A stretch of DNA of 64,000 nucleotides from Catellatospora citrea (GCF_003610235.1 NZ_RAPR01000001.1:5332001-5396000); one strand, 5' to 3'. Shown: positions 34,535-43,081, counted from the stretch's first letter. Notes: generated from the sequence alone by a model not told the origin. A program made the numbers and translations.

Positions 34535-36808
34535 ATGGGCCCGGGGAACGTCGTAGCTTCCGCATCGGACAGCGCGGCGGGCCCCGGGCCCGACTACGCG
34601 CGGCTCGCGCTGCGCGAACAGTCCTCCATCGGCGTCGACGCCCGGCTCGCCCGGGCCGACGTGCTCGACGCCTGGCTGCGCCGGCTGCTGCCGGACACCC
34701 CCGGCGTCGCCCTGGTGGCCGTCGGCGGGCTGGGCCGCCGCGAGTGCACCCCGCACGGCGACCTGGACCTGATCCTGGTGCACGCCGGGGTGCCGCGGGT
34801 CGACGAGCTGGCCGCGTCCCTGTGGTATCCGATCTGGGACGCCCGGATGGGCCTGGACCACTCCACCCGCACCGTCGCCGAGTCGCTCGACGCGGCGCAC
34901 GACGACGTCAAGGTCGCCCTCGGGCTGCTCGACGCCCGCCACATCGCCGGTGACCCGGCACTGTCCGCCCAGCTCAGCCGAGCCGCGGTGGACCAGTGGC
35001 GGCGCACCGCGCGCCGCCAGCTGCTGCGGCTGCGGGAGCTGGTCGAGGAGCGCCACGCCGCCCACGGCGAGCTGGCGTACCTGCTCGAAGGCGACATCAA
35101 GGAGGCCGCCGGCGGCCTGCGCGACGTCGGCGTGCTGCGCGGCATCGGCGTCGCGGGCGTCGCCGACGCGCTGCCGCCCCAGGTGCGCGCCGCCGCGACC
35201 CGGCTGCTCGACGTACGCGACGCGCTGCACGTCAGCATCGGCCGGCGCAACGACCGGCTGCGGGCCCAGGAGCGCCTGCAGGTGGCGGAACTGCTCGGGC
35301 TGGCCGACGGCGACACGCTGCTGCGCCGGATCGGGCTCGACGCGCGTACCGTCTCGTGGTCGCTGACCGACGCCTGGCGTTCGGTGCAGCGCTGGACCGC
35401 CGCCGGATCCCGCCAGGGCGACCCGCGCACCCGCGAGGCGGTGGCCGTACGCCGCCCGATCGCCCGCGACGTGGTCGCCGCCGACGGCGAGATCGTGCTG
35501 GCCCGGGCCGCGGTCGGCCCGCACCCCGACCCGTCGCTGTCGCTGCGGGTGGCGGCCGCCGCCGCCCAGCACCAGATGCCCATCGCGCGGGCCACCCTGG
35601 AATGGCTGGCCCGGTTCTGCCCGCCGCTGCCGACCCCGTGGCCCGCCTCGGCCCGCACCGCCCTGCTGACCCTGCTCGGGGCGGGCACCGGCCTGGTGGC
35701 GGCGTGGGAGGCCTGCGACCGCTTCGGGCTCACCTCGGCCTGGCTGCCGCAGTGGACCCGGCTGCGCGGCACCCCGCAGCACCACCCCGTGCACCGCTTC
35801 ACCCTCGACCGGCACCTGGTGCAGGCCGCCGCGAACGCCGCCACCTGGTCGCGCGAGGTGGCCCGGCCGGACCTGCTGGTGCTCGGCGCGCTGCTGCACG
35901 ACGTGGGCAAGGGCCTGCCCGGTGACCACAGCGAGGTCGGCGCGGAACTGGCCCGCGAGATCGCCACCGCGATCGGGCTGCCGACCGCCGACGTCGACAC
36001 GATCGCCGCGCTGGTGCGATACCACCTGGTGCTGCCCGACACGGCGACCCGGCGCGACCTCGACGACCCGGCGACGATCAACTACGTCGCCAAGCTCGTC
36101 GGGGACACCGGCACCCTCGAACTGCTGCAGATGCTCGCCCGCGCCGACGCCCAGGCCACCGGCCCGGCCGCCTGGTCGGCCTGGAAGTCCAAGCTCATCG
36201 ACGACCTGTGCGCGCGGGTGCGCAAGGTGCTCGGCGGCGGGCAGCTGCCCGAGCCCACCCCGCCCGACCCGGCGCTGCTGGCCGGGCCACTGCCGGTGGT
36301 GCAGGTCGCCGACGACTGGGTGGCACTGGCCGCGCACGACCGTGTCGGCCTGCTCGCCGCGGTCGCGGGCTGCCTGGCCACCCACAAACTGGAGATCGTC
36401 GCCGCGGGCACCTCCACCATCGGCGAGCGCGCGATCATCGAATGCGCCGTGAACAACCGCTACGGCACCCCGCCGGACCGGGAGCTGCTGGCCGCGGACC
36501 TGCGCCGGGTCGGGCTGGACCAGCTGCCGCTGCCGCGCCGCCTGGGCAGCGCCGGCGGCCGCAAGCCGGTGACCGGGGCCGAGCCGCGGGTCATCTGGGG
36601 TGAGGCCACCGGCGCGACGCTGCTGGAACTGCGCGCCACGGACTCGCCCGGCCTGCTCTACCGGGTCACCGCGGCGCTGGCGGAGCTCGGCGTCGACGTG
36701 CGCACCGCCCGCGTCTCCACCCTCGGCGCCGACGTCGTCGACGCCTTCTACCTCGTCGGCGACATCGACCGCGACACCGTCGAAGCCGCCGTCCTCGCCG
36801 CCGCCTGA
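34535..36808 (+). CDS. glnD: PII nucleotidyltransferase GlnD
   Basis: Modifies and demodifies GlnK according to glutamine level. The 757-residue chain has the GlnD order: a nucleotidyltransferase domain with GGLGRRECTPHGDLDLIL near 65-82, an HD hydrolase domain with GALLHDVGKGLPGDHSEVG near 452-468, and two C-terminal ACT domains (HDRVGLLAAVAGC near 602 and TDSPGLLYRVTAAL near 700) that sense glutamine. In actinobacteria it adenylylates PII (family knowledge). AAAGAGGA lies just before the ATG. Last gene of the nitrogen operon. Confidence 0.94.
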   Translation: MGPGNVVASASDSAAGPGPDYARLALREQSSIGVDARLARADVLDAWLRRLLPDTPGVALVAVGGLGRRECTPHGDLDLILVHAGVPRVDELAASLWYPIWDARMGLDHSTRTVAESLDAAHDDVKVALGLLDARHIAGDPALSAQLSRAAVDQWRRTARRQLLRLRELVEERHAAHGELAYLLEGDIKEAAGGLRDVGVLRGIGVAGVADALPPQVRAAATRLLDVRDALHVSIGRRNDRLRAQERLQVAELLGLADGDTLLRRIGLDARTVSWSLTDAWRSVQRWTAAGSRQGDPRTREAVAVRRPIARDVVAADGEIVLARAAVGPHPDPSLSLRVAAAAAQHQMPIARATLEWLARFCPPLPTPWPASARTALLTLLGAGTGLVAAWEACDRFGLTSAWLPQWTRLRGTPQHHPVHRFTLDRHLVQAAANAATWSREVARPDLLVLGALLHDVGKGLPGDHSEVGAELAREIATAIGLPTADVDTIAALVRYHLVLPDTATRRDLDDPATINYVAKLVGDTGTLELLQMLARADAQATGPAAWSAWKSKLIDDLCARVRKVLGGGQLPEPTPPDPALLAGPLPVVQVADDWVALAAHDRVGLLAAVAGCLATHKLEIVAAGTSTIGERAIIECAVNNRYGTPPDRELLAADLRRVGLDQLPLPRRLGSAGGRKPVTGAEPRVIWGEATGATLLELRATDSPGLLYRVTAALAELGVDVRTARVSTLGADVVDAFYLVGDIDRDTVEAAVLAAA

Positions 36809-36889
36809 CCGACACCCGGCACCATTCCCCGCGCCCGGCCCGGTCCCGCCGGGCTCAGCGCGGCCGTCGCGCGGCGTGCAGCGGTCCTT

Positions 36890-36964
36890 GATCGTTCGAC
36901 TTGCCGGGCACTTGTGCGTATCTTGAGCGCGCTTTCGCCCACGTGCCAGGCAAGTCGGGCGATC
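36890..36964. repeat. 75-bp GATC-ended palindromic repeat, copy A
   Basis: Starts GATCGTTCGACTTGCC and ends GGCAAGTCGGGCGATC. The arms pair over about 30 positions around a loop containing CTTGAGCGCGCT. A second 75-bp copy at 40163-40237 matches it at 67 of 75 positions, including the loop. Confidence 0.85.
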
Positions 36965-37074
36965 TTGGGACGGCCGCGCAGCCGGCTGGCTTCCGGCGTG
37001 GCCGGGTGGCGGTTCGCCGGGTCGGCGGGGTGGGTATGCGGGACCGGGCGGCAGTGGGATCGGGTGGTGAGGGC

Positions 37075-37109
37075 AGCGGCTACCCTTACCAGGGCTGCCT
37101 GTAGCCGCT
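37075..37109 (+). other. Hairpin in the ffh upstream region (gap 36809-37146)
   Basis: Nine-base arms AGCGGCTAC and GTAGCCGCT with a 17-base loop; a TACCCT hexamer at its 5' side could be a -10 element. The 338-base gap between glnD and ffh holds this hairpin and the 75-bp repeat; no gene or RNA gene was seen in it. Confidence 0.4.
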
Positions 37110-37146
37110 CATTCAGACGAACTCGACCAATTGGGGATGTTGCGCT

Positions 37147-38712
37147 GTGTTTGACACCCTGAGCGACCGGCTCTCCGGCATCTTCTCCAAGCTGCGGAGC
37201 AAGGGCCGGCTCACCGACGCCGACGTGGACGCCACCGCCCGGGAGATCCGGCTGGCGCTGCTGGAGGCGGATGTCGCCCTGCCGGTGGTGAAGGCCTTCA
37301 TCTTCCGGCTCAAGGAGCGGGCGCGCGGCGCGCAGGTCTCGCAGGCGCTCAACCCGGCCCAGCAGATCATCAAGATCGTGCACGAGGAGCTGGTCGCGGT
37401 CCTCGGCGGGGAGGCGCGGCGGCTCCAGTTCGCCAAGCAGCCGCCGACCGTGATCATGCTGGCCGGTCTGCAGGGTTCCGGTAAGACCACGCTCGCCGGC
37501 AAGCTCGCCCGCTGGCTCAAGGCCCAGGGCAACCAGCCGCTGCTGGTCGCCTGCGACCTCCAGCGCCCCAACGCGGTCAACCAGCTGCAGGTGCTCGGCC
37601 AGCGCGCGGGCGTCGAGGTGTACGCGCCGGAGCCCGGCAACGGCACCGGCGACCCCGTGCAGGTCGCCAAGGACTCGATCGAGCACGCGCGCCGCCACAT
37701 GCGCGACATCGTGATCGTCGACACCGCCGGCCGCCTCGGCATCGACACCGAGATGATGGCGCAGGCGGCGGCGATCCGCGACGCGGTCAACCCGGACGAG
37801 GTCATCTTCGTCATCGACGCGATGGTCGGCCAGGACGCCGTGGCCACCGCGGAGGCGTTCCGCGACGGCGTCGGCATCACCGGTGTCGTGCTCTCCAAGC
37901 TCGACGGCGACGCCCGCGGTGGTGCCGCGCTGTCCGTGCGTGAGGTCACCGGCCAGCCGATCCTGTTCGCGTCCACCGGCGAGAAGCTGGAGGACTTCGA
38001 CGTCTTCCACCCCGACCGGATGGCCAGCCGCATCCTCGGCATGGGCGACGTGCTGACCCTCATCGAGCAGGCCGAGCAGGCCTTCGACGAGGAGCAGAAG
38101 GAGAAGATGACGGCGAAGCTGCTCGGGGGCGAGCAGTTCACGCTGGAGGACTTCCTGGACCAGCTCATCGCCGTACGCCGGATGGGCCCCATCGCGAACC
38201 TGCTGGGCATGATGCCGGGCATGGGCCAGATGAAGGACCAGCTGGCCGAGCTGGACGACAGCCACTTCGACAAGGTCACCGCGATCATCCGCTCGATGAC
38301 CCCGGGCGAGCGCACCACGCCGAAGATCCTCAACGGCTCGCGTCGCGCGCGTATCGCCCGCGGCTCCGGGGTCACCGTCACCGACGTGAACCAGCTGCTC
38401 AACCGCTTCGAGCAGGCGCAGAAGATGATGAAGCAGATGGGCGGCATGATGGGCCTGCCCGGCGGCGGCCGCCGCAAGGCGACCAAGTCGCCCAAGAACA
38501 AGCGCAAGGGCACCAAGAGCGGCGGCGGCCCGCGCGGCGGTTTCCCGGCCGGCCTGCCCGGCATGGGCGGCGGCATGCCGCAGCTGCCCCCGGGCATGGA
38601 CCCGGCAGCGCTGGAGCAGCAGATGGGCATGGGCGGCGGCAGCCCGTTCAAGGCCCCGAAGCTCGACTTCGGCAAGCTGATGAAGGGCGACGACAAGGAC
38701 AAGGACAAGTAG
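37147..38712 (+). CDS. ffh: Signal recognition particle protein Ffh
   Basis: SRP54 GTPase that binds signal sequences and 4.5S RNA. The 521-residue protein has the N helical bundle, G domain with GLQGSGKTTLAGKLA near 106, DTAGRLGID and SKLDGDARGG, and the methionine-rich M domain (NLLGMMPGMGQMK and KMMKQMGGMMG). A long Gly/Met/Pro/Lys tail after the M domain, ending DDKDKDK, is typical of actinobacteria. GTG start, with only a weak GGGGA site upstream. Ends before a 60-bp palindrome. Confidence 0.96.
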   Translation: MFDTLSDRLSGIFSKLRSKGRLTDADVDATAREIRLALLEADVALPVVKAFIFRLKERARGAQVSQALNPAQQIIKIVHEELVAVLGGEARRLQFAKQPPTVIMLAGLQGSGKTTLAGKLARWLKAQGNQPLLVACDLQRPNAVNQLQVLGQRAGVEVYAPEPGNGTGDPVQVAKDSIEHARRHMRDIVIVDTAGRLGIDTEMMAQAAAIRDAVNPDEVIFVIDAMVGQDAVATAEAFRDGVGITGVVLSKLDGDARGGAALSVREVTGQPILFASTGEKLEDFDVFHPDRMASRILGMGDVLTLIEQAEQAFDEEQKEKMTAKLLGGEQFTLEDFLDQLIAVRRMGPIANLLGMMPGMGQMKDQLAELDDSHFDKVTAIIRSMTPGERTTPKILNGSRRARIARGSGVTVTDVNQLLNRFEQAQKMMKQMGGMMGLPGGGRRKATKSPKNKRKGTKSGGGPRGGFPAGLPGMGGGMPQLPPGMDPAALEQQMGMGGGSPFKAPKLDFGKLMKGDDKDKDK

Positions 38713-38736
38713 GTCCGGTCCGTCCGCACGGTTTTT

Positions 38737-38802
38737 GAAGATCGCCACCTCAGGGTCCGCTACCGGTCACCCCCCGACGCCGGGCCTGAGGTGGCGATCT
38801 TC
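38737..38802. terminator. Perfect 17-bp palindrome after ffh, GATC-ended core
   Basis: GAAGATCGCCACCTCAG (38737-38753) and its exact complement (38786-38802) around a 32-base loop. The core from GATC to GATC is 60 bp (38740-38799). TTTTT precedes rather than follows the stem, so it is not a classic terminator for ffh. It resembles the other GATC-ended repeats in build but not in sequence. Confidence 0.7.
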
Positions 38803-38816
38803 GTCTGCATGGGATC

Positions 38817-38895
38817 GATGCATGCAGTCGGGGAGGCGCCGGCACAGTTGCTGACTGCCATCACTCAGCTGTGCCGACGCCTCGCGCCTGCATCC
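38817..38895. other. Imperfect palindrome in the 38713-39026 gap
   Basis: GAGGCGCCGGCACAG on the left pairs, with one mismatch, with CTGTGCCGACGCCTC on the right, and GATGCATGCAG faces CTGCATCC further out. The 314-base gap between ffh and the amidohydrolase holds this and the preceding palindrome but no convincing gene. Confidence 0.5.
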
Positions 38896-39026
38896 ATTAT
38901 CGAACACCTGTTCGAACAAAAGCAAGGGACCGTCCTCGATCCACCGGTGCGCGACCCGTTCGGGTGACCGCGACGACCTGGGACACCCCCGCCGCGGTGA
39001 TCGAGTCGTGTGGGACAGTGCCAGGC

Positions 39027-40109
39027 ATGGCGACGGCGCTGCATGTGCGGGGCGTGGTGCTCCCCGACGACGAGGTACGGGACCTGTGGTTGGTCGGTGA
39101 CCGGGTGACGCTCACCCCGGTGCCGGGGGCGCAGACGGTCTCCGACGGCGGATACGTGCTGCCGGGCCTGGTCGACGCGCACTGCCACATCGGCATCGCG
39201 CCCGGCGGGGCCCCGGTGACCAGCCTGGAGCAGGCGCGGGAACTGGCCTTCGTCGACCGGGACGCCGGGGTGCTGGCGATCCGGGACGCGGGCTCGCCGT
39301 TTCCGTACGCCACCTTGGACGACGACCACGACGTGCCGCGACTGGCCCGCGCGGGCCGGCACGTCGCCCCGCCGCGCCGGTATCTGCCCGAGATCGGGGT
39401 CGAGGTGCCCGCCGACCAGGTGGTCGCGGAGGTGACCCGGCAGGCGGCCGCGGGCACGGGCTGGGTGAAGCTGGTCGGCGACTGGATCGACCGCGACCGC
39501 GGCGACCTCGCGCCGGCCTGGGACGAGGCCACGCTCACCGCGGCCGTGGCGGCGGCGCACGCCGCCGGCGCGCGGATCACCGCGCACTGCTTCGAGGAGT
39601 CGAGCGTCGCGACGCTGGTGCGCGCGGGCATCGACTGCGTCGAGCACGGCACCGGCCTGTCCACCGGCCTGCTCGACGAGATGGCACGCCGGGGGACCGC
39701 GCTGGTGCCCACGATGATCAACATTGAGACGTTCGGGCACATCGCGGAGCGGGCCGAGGCGAAGTTCCCCGGATACGCCAAGCACATGCGCGCGCTGCGG
39801 GACCGGTTCCCGGCCGTGGTGTCCGCGGCGCACGACGCGGGGGTGCCGATCTACGTCGGCTCCGACGCGGGCGGCGGCATCGCGCACGGCCTGGCCGCGC
39901 AGGAGATGCTGCGCCTGCACGCGGCCGGGATGTCCGCGAACGACGTGCTCGCCGCCGGCTCCTGGCGGGCCCGCGACTGGCTGGGCTTCCCCGGCCTGAC
40001 CGAGGGCGGCCTGGCCGACCTGACCGTGTACGCCGAAGACCCCCGCCGTGACCTGCGCACCCTGCTCGCCCCGCAACACATCGTCCTGCGCGGCCGCGTC
40101 CTCCGCTGA
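39027..40109 (+). CDS. Amidohydrolase-superfamily metal-dependent hydrolase
   Basis: A 360-residue TIM-barrel hydrolase of the imidazolonepropionase/prolidase-like group. Metal ligands are recognisable: VDAHCHIG after the first strand (about 46-53), GWVKLVGDW with a possible carbamylated Lys (about 145), ITAHCFEES, VEHGTGL and the final Asp in VGSDAGGG (about 275). The ATG at 39027 is chosen because the first beta domain starts there (ATALHVRGVVL); upstream codons are Arg-rich and overlap the palindrome. The substrate is unknown. It lies between two palindromic elements. Confidence 0.82.
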   Translation: MATALHVRGVVLPDDEVRDLWLVGDRVTLTPVPGAQTVSDGGYVLPGLVDAHCHIGIAPGGAPVTSLEQARELAFVDRDAGVLAIRDAGSPFPYATLDDDHDVPRLARAGRHVAPPRRYLPEIGVEVPADQVVAEVTRQAAAGTGWVKLVGDWIDRDRGDLAPAWDEATLTAAVAAAHAAGARITAHCFEESSVATLVRAGIDCVEHGTGLSTGLLDEMARRGTALVPTMINIETFGHIAERAEAKFPGYAKHMRALRDRFPAVVSAAHDAGVPIYVGSDAGGGIAHGLAAQEMLRLHAAGMSANDVLAAGSWRARDWLGFPGLTEGGLADLTVYAEDPRRDLRTLLAPQHIVLRGRVLR

Positions 40110-40162
40110 CCGGCCCGCCCCGTTCCCGCGCCGTCCGGCCACGCTCCGCGCGCGTCGCTCAT

Positions 40163-40237
40163 GATCGTCGGACTTGCCTGGCGCCTGTGCGAATCTTGAG
40201 CGCGCTTTCGCCCATGTGCCTGGCAAGTCGGGCGATC
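40163..40237. repeat. 75-bp GATC-ended palindromic repeat, copy B
   Basis: Starts GATCGTCGGACTTGCC and ends GGCAAGTCGGGCGATC; here the palindrome extends outwards as CTCATGATC / GATCATGAG. It matches copy A (36890-36964) at 67 of 75 positions in the same orientation. Confidence 0.85.
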
Positions 40238-40307
40238 ATGAGCACTTCGGGCGGCGGGGAAGGCGGGACACGGGCGGGCTGGGGGGAGCGGGCTCGGCGC
40301 GGGTCAG

Positions 40308-40321
40308 TAGGATGACCCGCT
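40308..40321 (+). promoter_or_regulatory. Candidate -10 element for a leaderless mRNA (proS)
   Basis: TAGGAT at 40308-40313, eight bases, then ATG at 40322, with no ribosome-binding site between. Confidence 0.5.
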
Positions 40322-41731
40322 ATGGCGCGTGTGCTCACTCCCCGGGCGGAAGACTTTCCCCGCTGGTATCAGGACCTGATCTCCAAGGCTCAGCTGGCCG
40401 ACAACGGCCCGGTCCGGGGCACCATGGTCATCCGACCGACGGCCTACGCCATCTGGGAGCGGATGCAGGCCGACATGGACGCCCGGATCAAGGCGGCGGG
40501 CGCGGAGAACGCGTACTTCCCGCTGTTCATCCCGGAGAGCTACCTCAAGCGCGAGGCCGAGCACGTCGAGGGCTTCTCGCCCGAGCTCGCGGTGGTCACC
40601 CACGGCGGCGGCAAGCAGCTGGCCGAGCCGGTCGTGGTGCGCCCCACCAGCGAGACCGTCATCGGCGAGTTCATGGCCAAGTGGGTCGACTCCTACCGTG
40701 ACCTGCCGCTGCTGCTCAACCAGTGGGCCAACGTGGTCCGCTGGGAGATGCGTCCCCGGATCTTCCTGCGCACGTCGGAGTTCCTGTGGCAGGAGGGGCA
40801 CACCGCCCACGCCACCGAGGCCGACGCCAAGGCATACACCTTGAAGATCCACCACGAGGTGTACGAGCGCCACATGCGTGACCTGCTCGCCATCCCGGTG
40901 GTGCTGGGCCGCAAGACGAATCGCGAGCGCTTCGCGGGAGCCACCAGCACGTACACGCTGGAGGCGATGATGGGCGACGGCAAGGCGCTGCAGATGGGCA
41001 CCTCGCACGAGCTGGGCCAGAACTTCGCCAAGGCGTTCGACGTGGCGTACTCGTCGCAGGCGGGCACCCGCGAGCACGCCTGGACCACGTCCTGGGGCAC
41101 CTCGACCCGCATGCTCGGCGGTCTGATCATGTGCCACGGCGACGACAACGGCATGCGCGTCCCGCCGGCGCTCGCGCCGATCCAGGCGCTGGTGACCGTG
41201 GTCAAGGAGACCGACGGCTCGATCACCTCCGCGGCCCGCACGCTGGTCGAGGACCTGGTCGCGGCCGGGGTCCGGGCCAAGCTGGACGACCGGGTCGACA
41301 CCCCGTTCGGCCGCCGCGCCGTCGACGCCGAGCTGAAGGGCTACCCGATCCGGGTCGAGGTCGGCCCGCGGGACCTGGCCGAGGGCCGGGTCGTGCTGGT
41401 GCGCCGCATCGACGGCTCGAAGACCCCGCTGCAGCTCGGTGAGGCGGTCGGCGCGGTCACCGCCGCGCTGGAGGCCGACCAGAAGGCGCTGTACGACGAG
41501 GCCCTCGCGCGCCGGGAGGCGAACACCGTCGAGGTGTCCACCCTGGACGAGGCCCTCGAAGCGGCCGGCACCGGCTGGGCCCGGGTGCCGTGGTCCGCGG
41601 TCGGCGTCGACGGCGAGGCGCTGGCCAACGAGCGCGCCATCACGGTGCGCTGCCTGTTCCGGGCCGACGGCTCCGTCCCGGCCTCGCAGGACGAGCCCGA
41701 CCTGACCGCGATCCTGGCCCGCTCGTACTGA
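40322..41731 (+). CDS. proS: Prolyl-tRNA synthetase, short archaeal/eukaryote-like form
   Basis: Charges tRNA-Pro with proline. At 469 residues it lacks the editing insertion found between motifs 2 and 3 in the usual bacterial enzyme, and the chain ends in Tyr (ILARSY), both marks of the archaeal/eukaryote-like type. Class II motifs: motif 1 around GTMVIRPTAYAIWERM, motif 2 RWEMRPRIFLRTSEFLWQEGH, motif 3 near the LGGLIMCHGDDNGMRVPP segment. The C-terminal zinc cysteines of some homologues are absent. ATG start with a leaderless-type -10. Monocistronic, with a strong terminator. Confidence 0.93.
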   Translation: MARVLTPRAEDFPRWYQDLISKAQLADNGPVRGTMVIRPTAYAIWERMQADMDARIKAAGAENAYFPLFIPESYLKREAEHVEGFSPELAVVTHGGGKQLAEPVVVRPTSETVIGEFMAKWVDSYRDLPLLLNQWANVVRWEMRPRIFLRTSEFLWQEGHTAHATEADAKAYTLKIHHEVYERHMRDLLAIPVVLGRKTNRERFAGATSTYTLEAMMGDGKALQMGTSHELGQNFAKAFDVAYSSQAGTREHAWTTSWGTSTRMLGGLIMCHGDDNGMRVPPALAPIQALVTVVKETDGSITSAARTLVEDLVAAGVRAKLDDRVDTPFGRRAVDAELKGYPIRVEVGPRDLAEGRVVLVRRIDGSKTPLQLGEAVGAVTAALEADQKALYDEALARREANTVEVSTLDEALEAAGTGWARVPWSAVGVDGEALANERAITVRCLFRADGSVPASQDEPDLTAILARSY

Positions 41732-41743
41732 CCTGAACGACAC

Positions 41744-41780
41744 GAAAGCGGCCCCCGGTCAGGCTCCGGGGGCCGCTTTC
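41744..41780. terminator. Bidirectional terminator after proS
   Basis: A perfect 15-bp stem GAAAGCGGCCCCCGG with its complement and a seven-base loop, between convergent proS and the coiled-coil gene. Each arm ends in TTTC on the outgoing strand. Confidence 0.82.
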
Positions 41781-41786
41781 GCCGTC

Positions 41787-42131
41787 TCACGCGGCCGGTT
41801 GCTCCGGCAGGCGCGACAGGATCACGCCGAGCGTGTCCTTGATCTGCGACACGTCGGTCTTGAGGTCGGAGACCTCGTCGCCGAGGTTGGCGACTGCGAT
41901 CTCGGTCCGCTCCTGGCGGGTCAGTAGCACCCGCCGGTCCAGCCGCGCGTCGATCTGGTTCTGCTTGATCTCCTTGAGCAGGAGCGTGTGCCGCTCCAGC
42001 AGTGCCGTGTGCTTCTTCTGCGTCTCGGCGATCTCGCCGACCTGCACAATCACCGTTGTCACGTCCTCGTCGATCTTCGGGACGCGCTGGTGCTCGACGG
42101 GTCGCTTGTTCTGTTCGACGGGAATCGACAT
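41787..42131 (-). CDS. Orphan coiled-coil protein, unknown function
   Basis: A 114-residue hydrophilic protein, no signal or membrane segment. After a short head (MSIPVEQNKRPVEHQ) nearly the whole chain from residue 24 on is heptad-like: VIVQVGEIAETQKKHTALL, then VANLGDEVSDLKTDVSQI. AGGAGG lies eight bases before the chosen ATG; the ATG two codons earlier is too close to it. It is not recognised as any family, although similar tails occur in small phage and regulatory coiled-coil proteins. It converges on proS and is divergent from the DUF402 genes. Confidence 0.7.
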   Translation of the reverse strand: MSIPVEQNKRPVEHQRVPKIDEDVTTVIVQVGEIAETQKKHTALLERHTLLLKEIKQNQIDARLDRRVLLTRQERTEIAVANLGDEVSDLKTDVSQIKDTLGVILSRLPEQPAA

Positions 42132-42317
42132 TCCCATGTCCTCCTGAGTCTGACTGCAAAGGGACTACTCAGGAGCGGCCACACTCCCAATCCGGTCCGG
42201 TCGCCCGGTGTGAGCCGCCCGTTCCCGCTCTCCCATTAGCGGCCGGGGGTGGTGCTGTGGTGCTGTGGCGTCGGATCGACTCTAGTGTCGTACGACTTGG
42301 TCAATCAAGTTCTTCGC

Positions 42318-42329
42318 TAGGGTTGGCAC
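42318..42329 (+). promoter_or_regulatory. Candidate -10 element for a leaderless mRNA (first DUF402 gene)
   Basis: TAGGGT at 42318-42323, six bases, then ATG at 42330. A TTGGTC at 42297-42302 could be a -35 but is 15 bases away. Confidence 0.5.
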
Positions 42330-42980
42330 ATGCGTTTCGAACCCGGACGGGTGATCCTGCACCGCCACTTCCACGGCCACCGGATCGGCCTGCTCAAGAC
42401 CGCCGTGGTCGCCGCCGACGACGAACAGGGCCTGCTGCTGTGGGTGCCCCGCGGCGCGCCGATGCTGGACCGGCTCGCGGTCGACCGGCGCGGCCTGCGG
42501 GCCATGCCGTTCTCGGAGTGGATCGAGACGGAGACGAAGCTCTGGGAGGTCACCTGGTCGGGGCCGAGCCTGCTCAAGTGGCTGCCGCGCGGCGAGGACC
42601 ACTCGGTGTGGTTCTTCCGCGACGACGCCGGCCGGTTCACCAAGTGGTACGTCAACCTCGAGGAGTCCGGGACGCGCTGGGACGACGGCCGGGTCGCCGG
42701 TGTCGACATCGTGGACCAGGACCTCGACATCGTGGTCGCGCCCGACCTGTCCTGGCGGTGGAAGGACGAGGAGGAGTTCGCCGAGCGCCTGGCGTACCCG
42801 CAGCACTACTGGGTGGCCGACGGCGAGGCGGTGCGGGCCGAGGGCGAGCGGGTGGTCAAGCTGATCGAGGCGGGCGCCTTCCCGTTCGACGGCACCTGGT
42901 GCGACTTCCAGCCCGACCCGGCCTGGGCCGTGCCCGCCGAGGTCCCGGCCGGCTGGGACCGCCCCCGCGCACGGCCGTGA
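42330..42980 (+). CDS. DUF402-family protein, paralogue 1
   Basis: A 216-residue DUF402 protein. The family includes nucleoside di/triphosphatases such as staphylococcal Ntdp and the FomD hydrolase, which use divalent metals (family knowledge), so a phosphohydrolase role is plausible. Conserved pieces are GLLLWVPRGAPM, KWYVNLEESGTRWDDG with acidic ligands, VDIVDQDLDIVVAPDLSW, WRWKDEEEFAERL and [16 protein letters not shown]. It has no ribosome-binding site but a -10 directly upstream. A second copy of the family follows 165 bases later, with a 61-bp palindromic repeat between. Confidence 0.85.
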   Translation: MRFEPGRVILHRHFHGHRIGLLKTAVVAADDEQGLLLWVPRGAPMLDRLAVDRRGLRAMPFSEWIETETKLWEVTWSGPSLLKWLPRGEDHSVWFFRDDAGRFTKWYVNLEESGTRWDDGRVAGVDIVDQDLDIVVAPDLSWRWKDEEEFAERLAYPQHYWVADGEAVRAEGERVVKLIEAGAFPFDGTWCDFQPDPAWAVPAEVPAGWDRPRARP

Positions 42981-43020
42981 CCGCCGTCCTGCGGCCGTGA
43001 CACCGTCGGTCAACGGCCGT

Positions 43021-43081
43021 GATCGCCGTCTCGTGCCGAAACCTCAGGTCAGACCATGGGTTCTGGCACCAGACAGCGATC
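43021..43081. repeat. 61-bp GATC-ended palindromic repeat, copy 2
   Basis: Starts GATCGCCGTCTCGTGCC and ends GGCACCAGACAGCGATC, with the most regular arms of the three copies. It sits between the two DUF402 genes. Confidence 0.85.

Noticed and set aside
36901-36966. A frame starting MPGTCAYLERAF in the 75-bp repeat, seen also in the second copy
   Set aside because: The pairing of the arms explains the conservation. Both frames run out into unrelated sequence and have no start signal.
43019-43081. Peptide-like frames inside the 61-bp repeats (for example starting MIAVSCRNLRSD)
   Set aside because: Copies read similarly on both strands only because the DNA is palindromic; substitutions do not favour silent positions and no ribosome-binding site exists.
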